From Vespa crabro (Eukaryota > Arthropoda > Insecta > Hymenoptera > Vespidae), in the NCBI RefSeq assembly GCF_910589235.1, contig NC_060956.1, forward strand, positions 13,506,999 to 13,570,998: 64,000 nucleotides of DNA, in the 5' to 3' direction. The translations under genes were made by a program, and so were the position numbers. Below, one piece after another: positions 52,512 to 62,756 of this stretch. The notes under the pieces were generated by a model. That model was not told the DNA's origin, did not search any database, and was given only the letters and a program-made list of their open reading frames with translations. Numbering within the stretch: position 1 is the stretch's first letter; every line of letters starts with the position of its first letter.

Positions 52512-55359
52512 ATGGATGCGTCAGTACGTCATCAGGTAAATGAAAAGTATAGTGAAATACACGAGATAAACGGCTGGTGTGCAGTAGCGAGTTTCTTTAT
52601 TTCTACTTTTCTTTGCATTTTACAATATTTTTTTTTCTTTCTTTCTTTCTCGTCTCCTTTTTCTCCTTTTCTTTTTCCATCATCTCTCGCTTTCCTACTA
52701 CTGCGAACGTAACTACGTGAAAAGCCAGTGAATAGTCCAGAGATGAGGGAAAAGCGAAGTGTGATGTTTATTTTTTTTTTCTTTTTTTTTCTTTTCTGTC
52801 ATTCTTTTTATTCTCCCCCCCTTTCTCATCTCGCAGGTAGTACCTACATATTATCCTGCGCGAAGGGATATTATACAGGTGCTACGATCAACGAAAACGA
52901 TAAATTTAACCACGAATACTTTTGCTACATACGTTTTTTACCACTTAGAGAACGGAAGCTTTTGTAAAAAGAACTTTTCTTTATCTTTTGTAATCTTAAC
53001 GCAACTATGATAAGATTTTCAAACACTGTTTGAAAAATATTTTCGACACAAGATAACAAGAGTATTCATTCCTTCATATTTTGTTATTGTTTGAATTTGT
53101 TTTAATATGAAAAAAATTTGCGGCTTAAATAACCTATCATATGTCTATAACGATTAAAGTTAACGCTATGCACTTGATGCATTTACCGTACATATTGTTC
53201 GCTCATTGTCGTGAGAGAATGTACCTCGGTGAAAAGTGTCGCAAGTCAGTTCAATTTCACACTTTGATAGATGCAGGATTGCTAGTTTCCTTTTGCATAA
53301 TAACAACAAAAAACTTACATCATCGAATCCTTTATTCTTTAACGAATGAGTGGCCTTTCGGAAAGGAACGAATTGTTTGTACATCTTACGTTTTTGATGA
53401 TAACGATCATTCAATTTTTAAAATCGATATTGTAAAAATAGAGAACAAAGATAGGGAGATGACCTTTCCAAGTAGTTTCATTGTTATAAGTTTTTTCGAT
53501 AAGCTCTCAAGTCGATCTCTACTCGATATTCATTTTCCACTCAAAAGAAGAATTTCCATTTCGGCAGATATACCTCCTATTGATAGTTAGTATTGGGCTG
53601 GCGTATTGCGAGCCACCATTGAGTAATCAGTACGGTTACTCTGGAAATAATAACAACGGAAATTTCGTCGGTGGCAACAACGGAAATTTGGGCGGTGGTA
53701 ACAACAATTACAGGCCCCACGATGGCGGTCACTCCTACGATGACGGACACAATGACAATCAAGATTACGCCGATAATTACGTGAGTAATGAGGGTTTACG
53801 ACCGAACTAGCTCCTTTTGATCCTTTTGTTACAGCCAGTAATCGCGTGAGTGCGCTTGACAATCAATGACACTTCTGCAAAATTTCAGATGAGCTTCGAA
53901 AATTCATTAAATTTGTAAAGATCAAAGAAATTTCGTTACTTGTATGACGCCATTTCAAAACAGTTTACATTTTACCCTGCGGTTCTTTTGATCCCTACAT
54001 GCTCGAAAAATATTTTATTCGCTGCAATCTATATGCTTTATATCGCTCTAAATTGCATTATATGTATATTTGATTATTATTTAAGTACATTTTATTAGGA
54101 TATATTACATTGCCGAGAAAAGTTTTTATTAAACTTTCATCAGATATCAAGAACATTAATTGGTTTTTCATTGTTAATTAAATTATTTTTTGTTTTAAAT
54201 AGAATTCGTCAAAATTTATTCGTTAATTTTCCGCAAGTATTTACATCTAATCAAGCATCGTGCCTAGGAATAGGCAACACTCTATACTATAAAGTCGATA
54301 ATGTCACTTACGTACGCCATCTATCAACTAGCAACTTTTTTATCTCTTGTGGCAAGTAACATATATTATAAGCAAATATGAATAAATCACCTATCATAAG
54401 AGTTAAAAAAATTGATTATTGACAGATAGTACTCGACATAAGCAATATTATCGACGAAGTATGGAATATTGTCTTTTTCTTTTTTAAGCGCGTTAATAAA
54501 TATTTAATCCGATGCATAAGATCTTAATTAATTTCGGAAAAATTTGTCTATTACACTTTCTGTTCGACGTTTGCATCGAATATATATAGGATTTTCTGTA
54601 GTTATACTTAAAATCAAAAGATTTTATTATGCAAAGGATGTTTTTGTCTCGCTAGACAATAAAATATGTATGCTGTTCGAATGTTTTCTTATATTACTCT
54701 ATTTTTACTTAGAATTATAATAAAAAAAGAAGATAATTTTTGTCTTAATTTTGTTTTTTTTATAGCCAAAATCGTATGAGTTCGGATATGCGATAAAAGA
54801 CGCTACTACAGGTAACGATTTTGGTCGTCGCGAGACGAGTGACGGTGAAACAGTTCGTGGAGAGTATAGGGTACAACTTCCTGATGGGAGGACGCAGATT
54901 GTGACATATACAGCTGACTGGAGAACTGGCTTTCACGCAGATGTGAGATATGAAGGCACTGCGACTTATCCTGATCAGTATAATACGCAGAACAATGCTT
55001 ATAACAATAACAATAATAATAACAATCAAGGCTACGACTTTCAAGGGAATAGCATAAATAATGGATATAACGGAGGTAATCTTCTTTTTCTTTCTTTCCT
55101 GATTGTTATTGGATTGTTCGTTTAATCTGAAGTTATTACAGAAAAGAAAAATACCGTGCATTGATGATGAATCATTTTTTCAGGTAATAATGCTGGTTAC
55201 AATAATAATAATAATAATAATAACTACAAATATGGAGGTAGCAATTACAATCAGAATAACTATCAATTTGGCACAAATGCACTGGACAATAATTATAACT
55301 TCGGTGATGTTACACGGAACACTTATAAGCCACCAGTTTATGGTCCACCAGTTGGATAA
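52512..55359 (+). CDS. Cuticular protein with R&R chitin-binding domain (RR-2, pro-resilin-like)
   Basis: Secreted structural protein that binds chitin in the extracellular cuticle. Four coding exons, 52512-52535, 53568-53780, 54766-55075 and 55184-55359, join in frame to about 240 residues. The first encodes only MDASVRHQ. The second completes the signal peptide (IYLLLIVSIGLAYC, cleavage before EPP) and adds a Gly/Asn-rich segment (GNNNNGNFVGGNNGN). The third carries the R&R domain (about 83-144): YEFGYAIKDATTGNDFGRRE, then SDGETVRGEYRVQLPDGR, then YTADWRTGFHADVRYEG. The FGRRE and LPDGRTQIV spacing resembles pro-resilin. The tail is Asn/Tyr/Gly-rich (runs of eight Asn) and ends YKPPVYGPPVG. 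A tiny first coding exon is usual for cuticle genes. A TATA box lies at 52192 and AATAAA at 55411. Tyr residues could form dityrosine links; that is inference. Confidence 0.93.
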
Positions 55360-55410
55360 ATATAAACAAAAGATCATTATGACTGTATAAAATTTTTACC
55401 TCTTTTTTTT

Positions 55411-55416
55411 AATAAA
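55411..55416 (+). terminator. Poly(A) signal of the cuticular protein gene
   Basis: AATAAATAAA begins 52 bp after the stop codon. Confidence 0.7.
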
Positions 55417-55419
55417 TAA

Positions 55420-56215
55420 ATATTTCCTTAATTCTTGAGGGAATTCAATTTCATTTAAATTTTATATTTCCTTTCTCGTCGAATATAATTGAGAATAATC
55501 AACTGTCCTTCTTTCGATGCAATGTGCTTTTTTCATTGTAATCAACGAAAAAGCCATGCTTGCTTTTTTACTATTTATTTAATTTTTTGACAGCTAGCAA
55601 CCAGATATTGTAATAATAATTACGATTAAATAAATAGAATTAGAATTTATGATCTTTTAGAGAGCAAGTAACATAATATGCTGAATCTATAAATGGAACA
55701 TGTGTTTTTGATGTCAAGCTTTTAATAAATCTATTCTTTCAATAATTAATCAAACAATAATTAATCAAATATAGATATATAAAAGAAGATTATACTTTAT
55801 CAAATAAAAAACACATTGATCTATTACTTTCTGGCTTAAATAGCAATTTCCATACACAAAAAACAAGTTGCATAGATCATTTATCGAACTATAGATAGTT
55901 TTTATTTGATTCTTTGTTTCAAATACATTATCATGTGATATTTAAACATATATTTAGTTGATCTGTACTATAATGAAAATACATTTAGAAATGATTTATA
56001 AAAATGTTGCTTACTCGAACGAATCCTAGAGTTATGAGAATAGGTGTACATATCACCATTATAAGGTACATGAATGTGGTTTCAAATAAAGCATTAAAAT
56101 TAATATGAAATCTTTATAAATATGATCGCAAATAAATAAGTTAATCGATAAGTTATACATATATATATATGCACACACACACATACACACACACAGTGTT
56201 TATGCGCGCGTATAA
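55420..56215. other. AT-rich spacer between the cuticle gene and the odorant-receptor relics
   Basis: No recognisable exon, although the final exons of the minus-strand receptor relic would be expected here. A short (TA)n/(CA)n tract lies at about 56158-56195. Confidence 0.4.
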
Positions 56216-56459
56216 ATTACTAGCTTTAAAACTTCTTTTTGGTATTTTATACTGTGGACAATTTTCGCATAAATTTCAGTTTCTTTATTGGGATCGTCAG
56301 ATTTTATTAATTTACTATCTAGTGCATTTTCCAACATGTTTCTGAAAAAGTAGATCGTAGAAATTTAATATTTCAAGGTAGATTTTTTAATTATATTTTT
56401 TCTTATCTAACGAGGGAAAACATTCCACGCATATATTGTATGAAGATAAAGCACAGCTA

Positions 56460-58076
56460 CAGTGTTGGACAAAATAAATCATACACCTTTCAACAAATTG
56501 AATTTCTTAGTATAACTATTTTTTCAACAAGCAAATAAATTATTAGATACAGGAAAATCAAAGCATTTCAAAGTATTTAAATAAAGGAAATATGAAATAA
56601 TAAAAAATTATACTGAATTTTGTGCAAAAAAATTATTATTTATTATTGTTACATTTTGCCATAGACAAAATAAATCATACATTTAAATAGTATAACGTAG
56701 GAAACTGTTAATATTTACATTTCATCGTTCTGCTATTGTTCGTCATTTAACTGTTTGTTTACATTATATATACGACTAGACCTTACGTGCTCGGTGAATC
56801 AGTAGTAACTGTGACGTACAATAACAATGACATCGAAGCAAATTTCTCTTGATATCCGAAATCTGGTCATTCGCAACCGGCAAAATGGTGATTCTTTTAG
56901 GATAATTGCTAATAAATAATCGATCTCTGTTGGAGCAGTACAGCACATCTGGAAGAAATACGAAACACATAGGATTGTGGCAAACTATTCCAGAAAAGAT
57001 CAAACGCGGTCTACAACTTTTCATGATGATACCAGAATTGTTCGAATGCTAAAGCAAAATCTGAAGCTATCATCGAGAAACATTGTGGAATTAATGAAAC
57101 TGACTATCAGCAGTCGCACTGTGCGTCGCAGACTTAGGAAATCTGAACTGAAAAGCGTGTTCGCGTAAAAGTATTAATAAAAGAAATAAGAAAAAGCGAT
57201 TCGAGTTTGCTAAGAGGTACGCGAATATGCTTCTAGACTTTTGGAAAAAAATATTGTGGTCTGATGAGAGCAAGTTTAAGTTATTCGATGGTCTAGAGTG
57301 TGGCGAAAATTTGGTGTGGCTCTCGAAGAACTAAATATTCAAAAAAGTGTAAAATAATACGGTAATATTATGGTATAGGGGTGGTTTGCATGGTCTGATA
57401 TCGGTAATTTGGCTCGAATTGAGAGGTATTATGACGGCAGAAAGATATGTCGATATATTGTGCGAGAATTTGGAAGAATCTATTTTGAAATTGCATTTAG
57501 AAAACAACTTTATCTTCCAGCAAGATAATGACCCAAAGCATAAGGCGAAGAAAACCACTGCCTTTTTAAATCTAATAAAGTAAAACTGCTCGAATGACTG
57601 CCACAATCAACAGAATAAAATCTCATTGAAAATCTGTGGATTTATTTGGACGGGGACGTGGATAAAACGAACGTAAATGACAAAACATCGTACTATGCAA
57701 CACTCCAGAAATCCTGTGAGGATATTGATCTTGAATACTTGAGGAAATTAGTTGAAAGTATACCTCGCCAATTGGAAACAGTATTAAAAGCTAAAGAGGG
57801 TCACACCAAATACTAAGAATCATTAGAATTAATTTTATTTGTTAAATATTACTTCTAAAACTGTATGATTTATTTTATTCAGGACAAAATGTAACAATAT
57901 TGAATAATAATTTTTTTTGCAGAAAAATTCAGCACAATTTTTTATTATTTCATATTTCCTTTATTTAAATACTTTCATTTTTCTGTATCTAATAATCTAT
58001 TTGCTTGTTAAAAAAATAGTTATACTAACAAAATTTAATTTGTTGAAAGATGTATGATTTATTTTGTCCAACACTG
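56460..58076 (+). mobile_element. Tc1-like DNA transposon with long IR/DR-type termini and TA duplication
   Basis: Terminal inverted repeats of about 215-225 bp (56460-56682 and about 57862-58076) begin CAGTGTTGGACAAAATAAAT and are flanked by TA (56458-56459, 58077-58078). Each repeat contains the motif ACAAAATAAATCATAC at its outer end and a copy near its inner end (56664-56680; diverged on the right, 57863-57880), the inverted-repeat/direct-repeat layout of some Tc1-like elements. Length is 1,617 bp. Confidence 0.95.
56827..57816 (+). pseudogene. Tc1-like transposase, inactivated
   Basis: Starts MTSKQISLDIRNLVIRNRQN, with a paired helix-turn-helix region including RIIANK and, after a stop codon, SISVGAVQHIWKKY. 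The second DNA-binding part reads SSRNIVELM and TISSRTVRRRLRKS. Catalytic landmarks survive in different frames: LWSDESKFKLF (first D), FQQDNDPKHKAKKT (second D) and NLIENLWIYLDGDVDK (E). The end is TVLKAKEGHTKY followed by TAA at 57814. At least one nonsense codon (near 56920) and several frameshifts between about 57165 and 57620 make it non-functional. Confidence 0.92.
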
Positions 58077-58399
58077 TAGCTATTCCACAAAAACCGATAA
58101 CTAATATGACCATGAAAGATAGCACCGTCAAGTGAATAAAATATTCTTTGGCCTATAAAATCTACTAGTTAAGATAGTTCGCAATATCTAGTTTCATTAA
58201 ATGGATTAACAATACCGGAAAACAGGGAAGATCGATATAAACGAGATCCCAATAATAGACGTAAGATAAATTACTTGAAAAAATTTGTATTAAATATGCA
58301 TTAAATGTTGAATAAATAAAAAATGAACAATCATTAAAAGAAATATGTTTATTTATTATGATTATCATGTATACTCTCCCTTCTTCTGCAAATTTGTTC

Positions 58400-60340
58400 A
58401 TAATTTCAAATTCCTTTGCACCTTTTTTATTATGCTAGTCACGCTGAATATGTTCAAAAAGAATATTTATCTGTAAAGTTACTTGAAAATAAACAAGAAA
58501 TAGCAATAATGACATTAAACTTTTGTTTACGTTTTTATTTACGAAATTCAAAATAGACGATAAACCAATATTGTTCTTATTATACAATAATTCACTAAAG
58601 TAGATGTATAACAAGGCAGTAAAATAATTAATAAGACATAAATACTTCTGACAAATCGTAATAATTGTAATATATCACGATATGGCAAAAGTACATTAGG
58701 AAATTTAAAAGAATTATGACGATTAATTTGATGTTAGAGAAATATTTGCCGCCAAAAATAAGATTTATTAACTAAAAAGAAAAATAATTCATTAACTATC
58801 GCTATATCATATATTTTAAGAGATTTTTAAAAATCTTTTACACACCTGTGATTTTCCCACGCTAAAAAAATTGGCGTATGTGATAAAAGTTCCAATAAAC
58901 CTCCATTTCGGCTTAGCATAAGATCAAAGACCGATCAAAAACAAAGCGATTCGATTCGTATTGAAATAACGACTCTCAAAAAAATTTATTTTTCTTTCGG
59001 CGATTCAAAGACTTGTTTTTTTTTCTTCACTGAAATAACTGAATGATAATGTTCGCTTTTTTATTGTTTCTCCCTCGGATTCTGCTCTCGTCCGATTCGT
59101 TAATAATAACAGGCATAATATTTCCCTTATACTCTCCTCTTTTATTAGTTAAATAAAACTATTCTTTTTTATGCGTTATTATGAAAAAATGAGAGACATG
59201 TAATTGTTCTAGGGGAAAATTTGAACATTTGTCGACGATTATCACTACTTCATATGTTTCTTTAACTTATAATGAAAGACATTTTCTATAAATATTAATT
59301 TCTATCTTCTTTTTTTGAATACGACTTGCGCACTTGAGTCACAGTTCAACCAAGCGACATATCCATCTTTAGCCGGTTATGTCTGATGTTTTTCGTTACG
59401 TATCGAATATATAAGTTCCTTGAAAAAAAAAGTGATACAGAAGTAAAATTAGAGAGTTATGTTAGACAGTTCAACTCGGAAATCTTCGAAAAACTTAATA
59501 CTGAAGGGGCTCACATTACATGCTACATTAGCAAGAGTAATTCAAATGATTACTCTTTATTTTATAGATTCTACAATTATTACTGAATTTCTTTCTTCAT
59601 ATTATTTTTTCCCGTATCTACATATAAGTTAAATCTATTAATACTAACAAATAATGAGTTCTTACATTTCTGAAACTCTTTTAGTAGGATTATCGTATGA
59701 AGTTGACAACTGTCGCGTAGGATACCGCAGTTTATACTAATTAAAACGTATCAAATAAACATATTTATATTTCTTATAAAAATAATCGAGAGATCAAGAA
59801 TTTCTTACCGAAGTAAAGAACTTGACTGATAAAATAGAAAACTTGCCAAGAAAAATGTAAGAAATTCTCATACTTCTCATTATAATAAACTTAAATAGCA
59901 TTTATGATCTAATAGATAACATGTACTATGGCATACTATATCTGTAAAATAAAACTATTTAAATTTGTTGAATGAAAATACAAACAATTATTTCTCTTTT
60001 TATCTATTTTTTATATTAATATATATCAAAATTTAAATATATAAATGTAAATTACTCTCTGTGAAGTAGAAAAACACTGTGATTATTATTTTTTGACCCA
60101 AATATCAATTCCCGTATATTACTTTCAGATTGCAGACAATGTTTATAATAATTACAATAGATCCTGCTAGATATTCAATTGTAAACGCATCATATTTTAA
60201 TATCTATATGAATTTTATAAAATAAGTTCATTTAGTTGATCAATTCGATTTCCGTTTAAATAAGAAATTCATTGCTAATACATTTTGTTTTATTTCTGTC
60301 ATTTGATAAAATACTTGTAAACGTTACTCACTTGAATAAA
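58400..60340. other. AT-rich spacer between the two odorant-receptor relics
   Basis: No convincing exon. A 66-codon plus-strand frame (59386-59586) has charged composition but no recognisable match and no splice context. A short GC-elevated patch occurs at about 59030-59110. Confidence 0.4.
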
Positions 60341-60343
60341 TCC

Positions 60344-61072
60344 ACAACACATGAGAAAAGGTCCAAGTATCAACATAAAAAAGTAAGTCATTTTATATAG
60401 AGAATTTAAATCAGCGTTAAATCTTTGGACAATGAATACATGAAAATAAATTACAATTAACTCTGATAAAATTCATGTCAACGAATATTATATTAACCTC
60501 AAAGCTTCTTTGTGGTATTTTATACTTTGGACGATTTTTGAATAAGATTCATCCTCCGACTTAAATATTATCGAGTTTTCTATCATCAAACAGACCTTCT
60601 AACATATTTCTAAAAAAAAAAAAAAAAAGAAAAAAGTTAAAATGGAATAGATAAAAATAGATAATAATATCATGATATCATAAAATTGGAAGGTGTAAAA
60701 TATTTAATGTTTCCTTTTTTCTTACCCAACGACTATGTACATTCCGCATACGTATTGTACGAACGAAAGACAAAATGCATAATGCAATATGCCAGCTAAG
60801 AGTAATAACGAAACACTGGTATAAGTTATTATTAATGAGAAATAATAATATTTTTGTATGTCTATCAAAAATTTGGCTGGAAATGGAAATAAGCGTGGCC
60901 TGGTTCCATTTCATGAATAAAAAACATCAAGAATAAAAGGTGTAGCTGATGTAAAAGCATTTGCAAATAATGATGCATAGTAACTGAAAGAATATTATAT
61001 AATTAATAACAAACCAGTCAGGCTTAAACAAATTCGATGTGGATTGAAACAATAAGTCTCCAGAAAATTCAT
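60344..61072 (-). pseudogene. Odorant receptor (7tm_6) pseudogene, second copy
   Basis: Starts at the ATG at 61072 with a receptor-like N-terminus, MNFLETYCFNPHRICLSLTG. It then jumps, after only about 27 bp that include a CAG acceptor, to 60983-60727: ASLFANAFTSATPFILDVF, a TGA, NGTRPRLFPFPAKF, IDIQKYYYFSLIITY and FVQYVCGMYIVVG, ending at a donor. The next exon (about 60605-60490) reads NMLEGLFDDRKLDNI, a stop, then in another frame SEDESYSKIVQSIKYHKEAL. A further piece at about 60460-60344 gives TYFFMLILGPFLMCCGFIQ and a donor GTGAGT. About 100 residues of transmembrane region after the N-terminus are missing. The stop, frameshift and deletion make it a pseudogene. It is homologous to the copy at 56.2-58.3 kb, so the pair is a tandem array. 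Confidence 0.8.
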
Positions 61073-61159
61073 TTCTCCATATCGAAAATCAAAATAATAA
61101 ACTGACAAAGAAAATCTTCGCGGTTTTGAAAGTAGTCTTCTAAATGTTTCCCTTATTAA

Positions 61160-62752
61160 CACATTGCATACGGCGTCCTGCGCGCTCAATGCGCTCCCAA
61201 GGCCCGCACATTTTTGAATGCTCCAGAAGCATGCTTGGCAAGCAATAGGATGCGTATATATACATTTTTAATTTCTATTTGGTATTATATTTACATAAAT
61301 TATTCTTAATTATAACTATATATTTTATACTTCTATTTATTATATAAGATTTTTTACATTTTAACTATTATTTATTTCATATGCTTGAATAATGCTTTAG
61401 AGTGTGATATCTGGTAAAGCATACTCCATTATGCAATAGTGTTCGACACGATTTGCAACAATATCTTGTTTCACTCCTTCTTCCATTGGACAAACAAACT
61501 TTATATTGTTTGGTTGGGAACTTCTTCTTGCCTTTACTCGTTATTGGTTCAAGTATATGCTGTTCAATATTATCAGAGAGTCTATATAGTGAGTTGATGC
61601 GTAGATGATTTGTTGTATTAGAAATACTTTGTTCTATATCCATAACTGTATCCTTTGATTTTTCTTCCGTCGTCCATAATTTCATCACAGCAAGTAGAAA
61701 ATCTTTATATTTTATTTTTTCATTATTACACGTATTATAGATCTTGAATGCATTGAATAGGTCGCAGTTGATGAGATATAATACTATCTTTTTTGACCAT
61801 TTAATTGTTTTTCTCAATATTGAGTAATATGATAGATACTGATCAGCAAGGTCGACAACGTTCATGTTTAAATAATAGCCTGCAATGCATTTCGGTTTCT
61901 ACATGGTTTTATATTTTCCAGTAGATTCAACTATTTCAAATTTGTAAATTGTCGAAATCATTCGTACCTCTCTTTTATCTTTCCAAATTTGCAAAATAAT
62001 ATCACGTTTCCGTTTGAAAATACTCTCCCCTTTTTTTAGATTTAACGACTTTATTTTCAAACATCTTGGTAATCTATTGGCGCGTATTGTGCCACATATT
62101 CGTATTTTATTTTGTAATAAGAATTCAGCAATATTCAAAGTATTATAATAGTTATCCGTATAAAGGAGGTGCTAATATCCAAAATACGGTGTAAAAATCG
62201 TTGTTACAGTGTCCTGTAGTTTTTGCCTTGTCCACAATAAATTTCTATATTACATATATATCTAGTTTGACTCTCCCATAATACTCGTACAAGTATTCCA
62301 TATATAGTAAGCTTTCGTGGATTGTACATCTTAAATTTTAATTTTCCATGCCAAAGGATCATGGTTTCATTTAGTGACAGGTTCTGATGAGGAGTATAAA
62401 CGGTTTTAAATGTTTCTATCAGATAATTGTAAACAGTTTCTATTTTATAGAGTCTATTACTATTTTCATTCATTTTCATGTTATTGTTGAAATGTAAATA
62501 TCTCATAATTTATTCAAATCTGTTCCTACTCATTAATTTTGAAAATATAGGTATATACTGGCTATACTGACTGATTATTTTTGTATTTTCCGAATGTCAA
62601 CATTCAGTTATTTCGCTAATCATTTGTTATAAGAACGCTCAAGGCTTCATTACCCTGGTAACGTAACAAAAACATTTGTCCTGGTTGCTTAAGTTATCGA
62701 TTCAGTCGAAAAAACATGAAAACGAGATATCTCGTGACTCGTACGCAATGTG
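61160..62752 (-). mobile_element. piggyBac-family transposon, internally deleted, with TTAA duplication
   Basis: Ends CACATTGCATACGG (61160 on) and, as reverse complement from 62752, CACATTGCGTACGA. Each is flanked by TTAA (61156-61159 and 62753-62756), the piggyBac target duplication. Length is 1,593 bp, against roughly 2.4 kb or more for complete elements, which fits loss of the 5' part of the transposase gene. The left subterminal region is GC-rich (CGTCCTGCGCGCTCAATGCG). It sits about 90 bp upstream of the odorant-receptor relic's start codon. Confidence 0.95.
61377..62590 (-). pseudogene. piggyBac transposase remnant (DDE_Tnp_1_7 type)
   Basis: Reading on the minus strand from about 62590: QYIPIFSKLMSRNRFE, a stop, IMRYLHFNNN, then LSLNETMILWHGKLKFKMYN, where the first catalytic Asp of the family (in the I-D-E motif) appears as Asn. 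Next come YTDNYYNTLNIAEFLLQ (second Asp region), then MNVVDLADQYLSYYS (third Asp region), and a C-terminal Cys/His cluster (CCKSCRTLLHNGVCFTRYH). Three open pieces, 62506-62204, 62138-61899 and 61865-61377, are separated by stops or frameshifts. About 150 N-terminal residues are absent. Not functional. Confidence 0.92.
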
Positions 62753-62756
62753 TTAA

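Larger units (their letters stand above)
56216..58330 (-). pseudogene. Odorant receptor (7tm_6) pseudogene, split by a Tc1-like element
   Basis: Insect odorant receptors are seven-helix ligand-gated channel subunits in olfactory neurons. Minus-strand pieces on both sides of the transposon belong together. From about 58290 to 58079: VNPFNETRYCELS, a stop, LVDFIGQR, a frameshift, then EYFIHLTVLSFMVILVIGF. At 56459-56400: CFIFIQYMRGMFSLV, aligned with the QHVCGMF motif of hymenopteran receptors. After a short intron, 56341-56216: NMLENALDSKLIKSDDPNKE and YAKIVHSIKYQKEVLKL. The N-terminus and final helices are missing. At least one stop and two frame changes, besides the transposon, show it is dead. 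The better-preserved relative lies at 60.4-61.1 kb. Confidence 0.75.

Noticed and set aside
53141..53590. 149-codon plus-strand open frame
   Set aside because: It lies in the first intron of the cuticular protein gene and runs over the real acceptor at 53567 in another frame. No domain, signal peptide or splice context.
54760..55161. 133-codon minus-strand frame
   Set aside because: Antisense shadow of the R&R-domain exon; its Ile/Val runs are complements of the Asn codons.
58165..58401. 78-codon minus-strand frame read as an independent gene
   Set aside because: The same bases in other frames give receptor-like NPFNETRYCELS, so this frame is a shadow of the receptor pseudogene.
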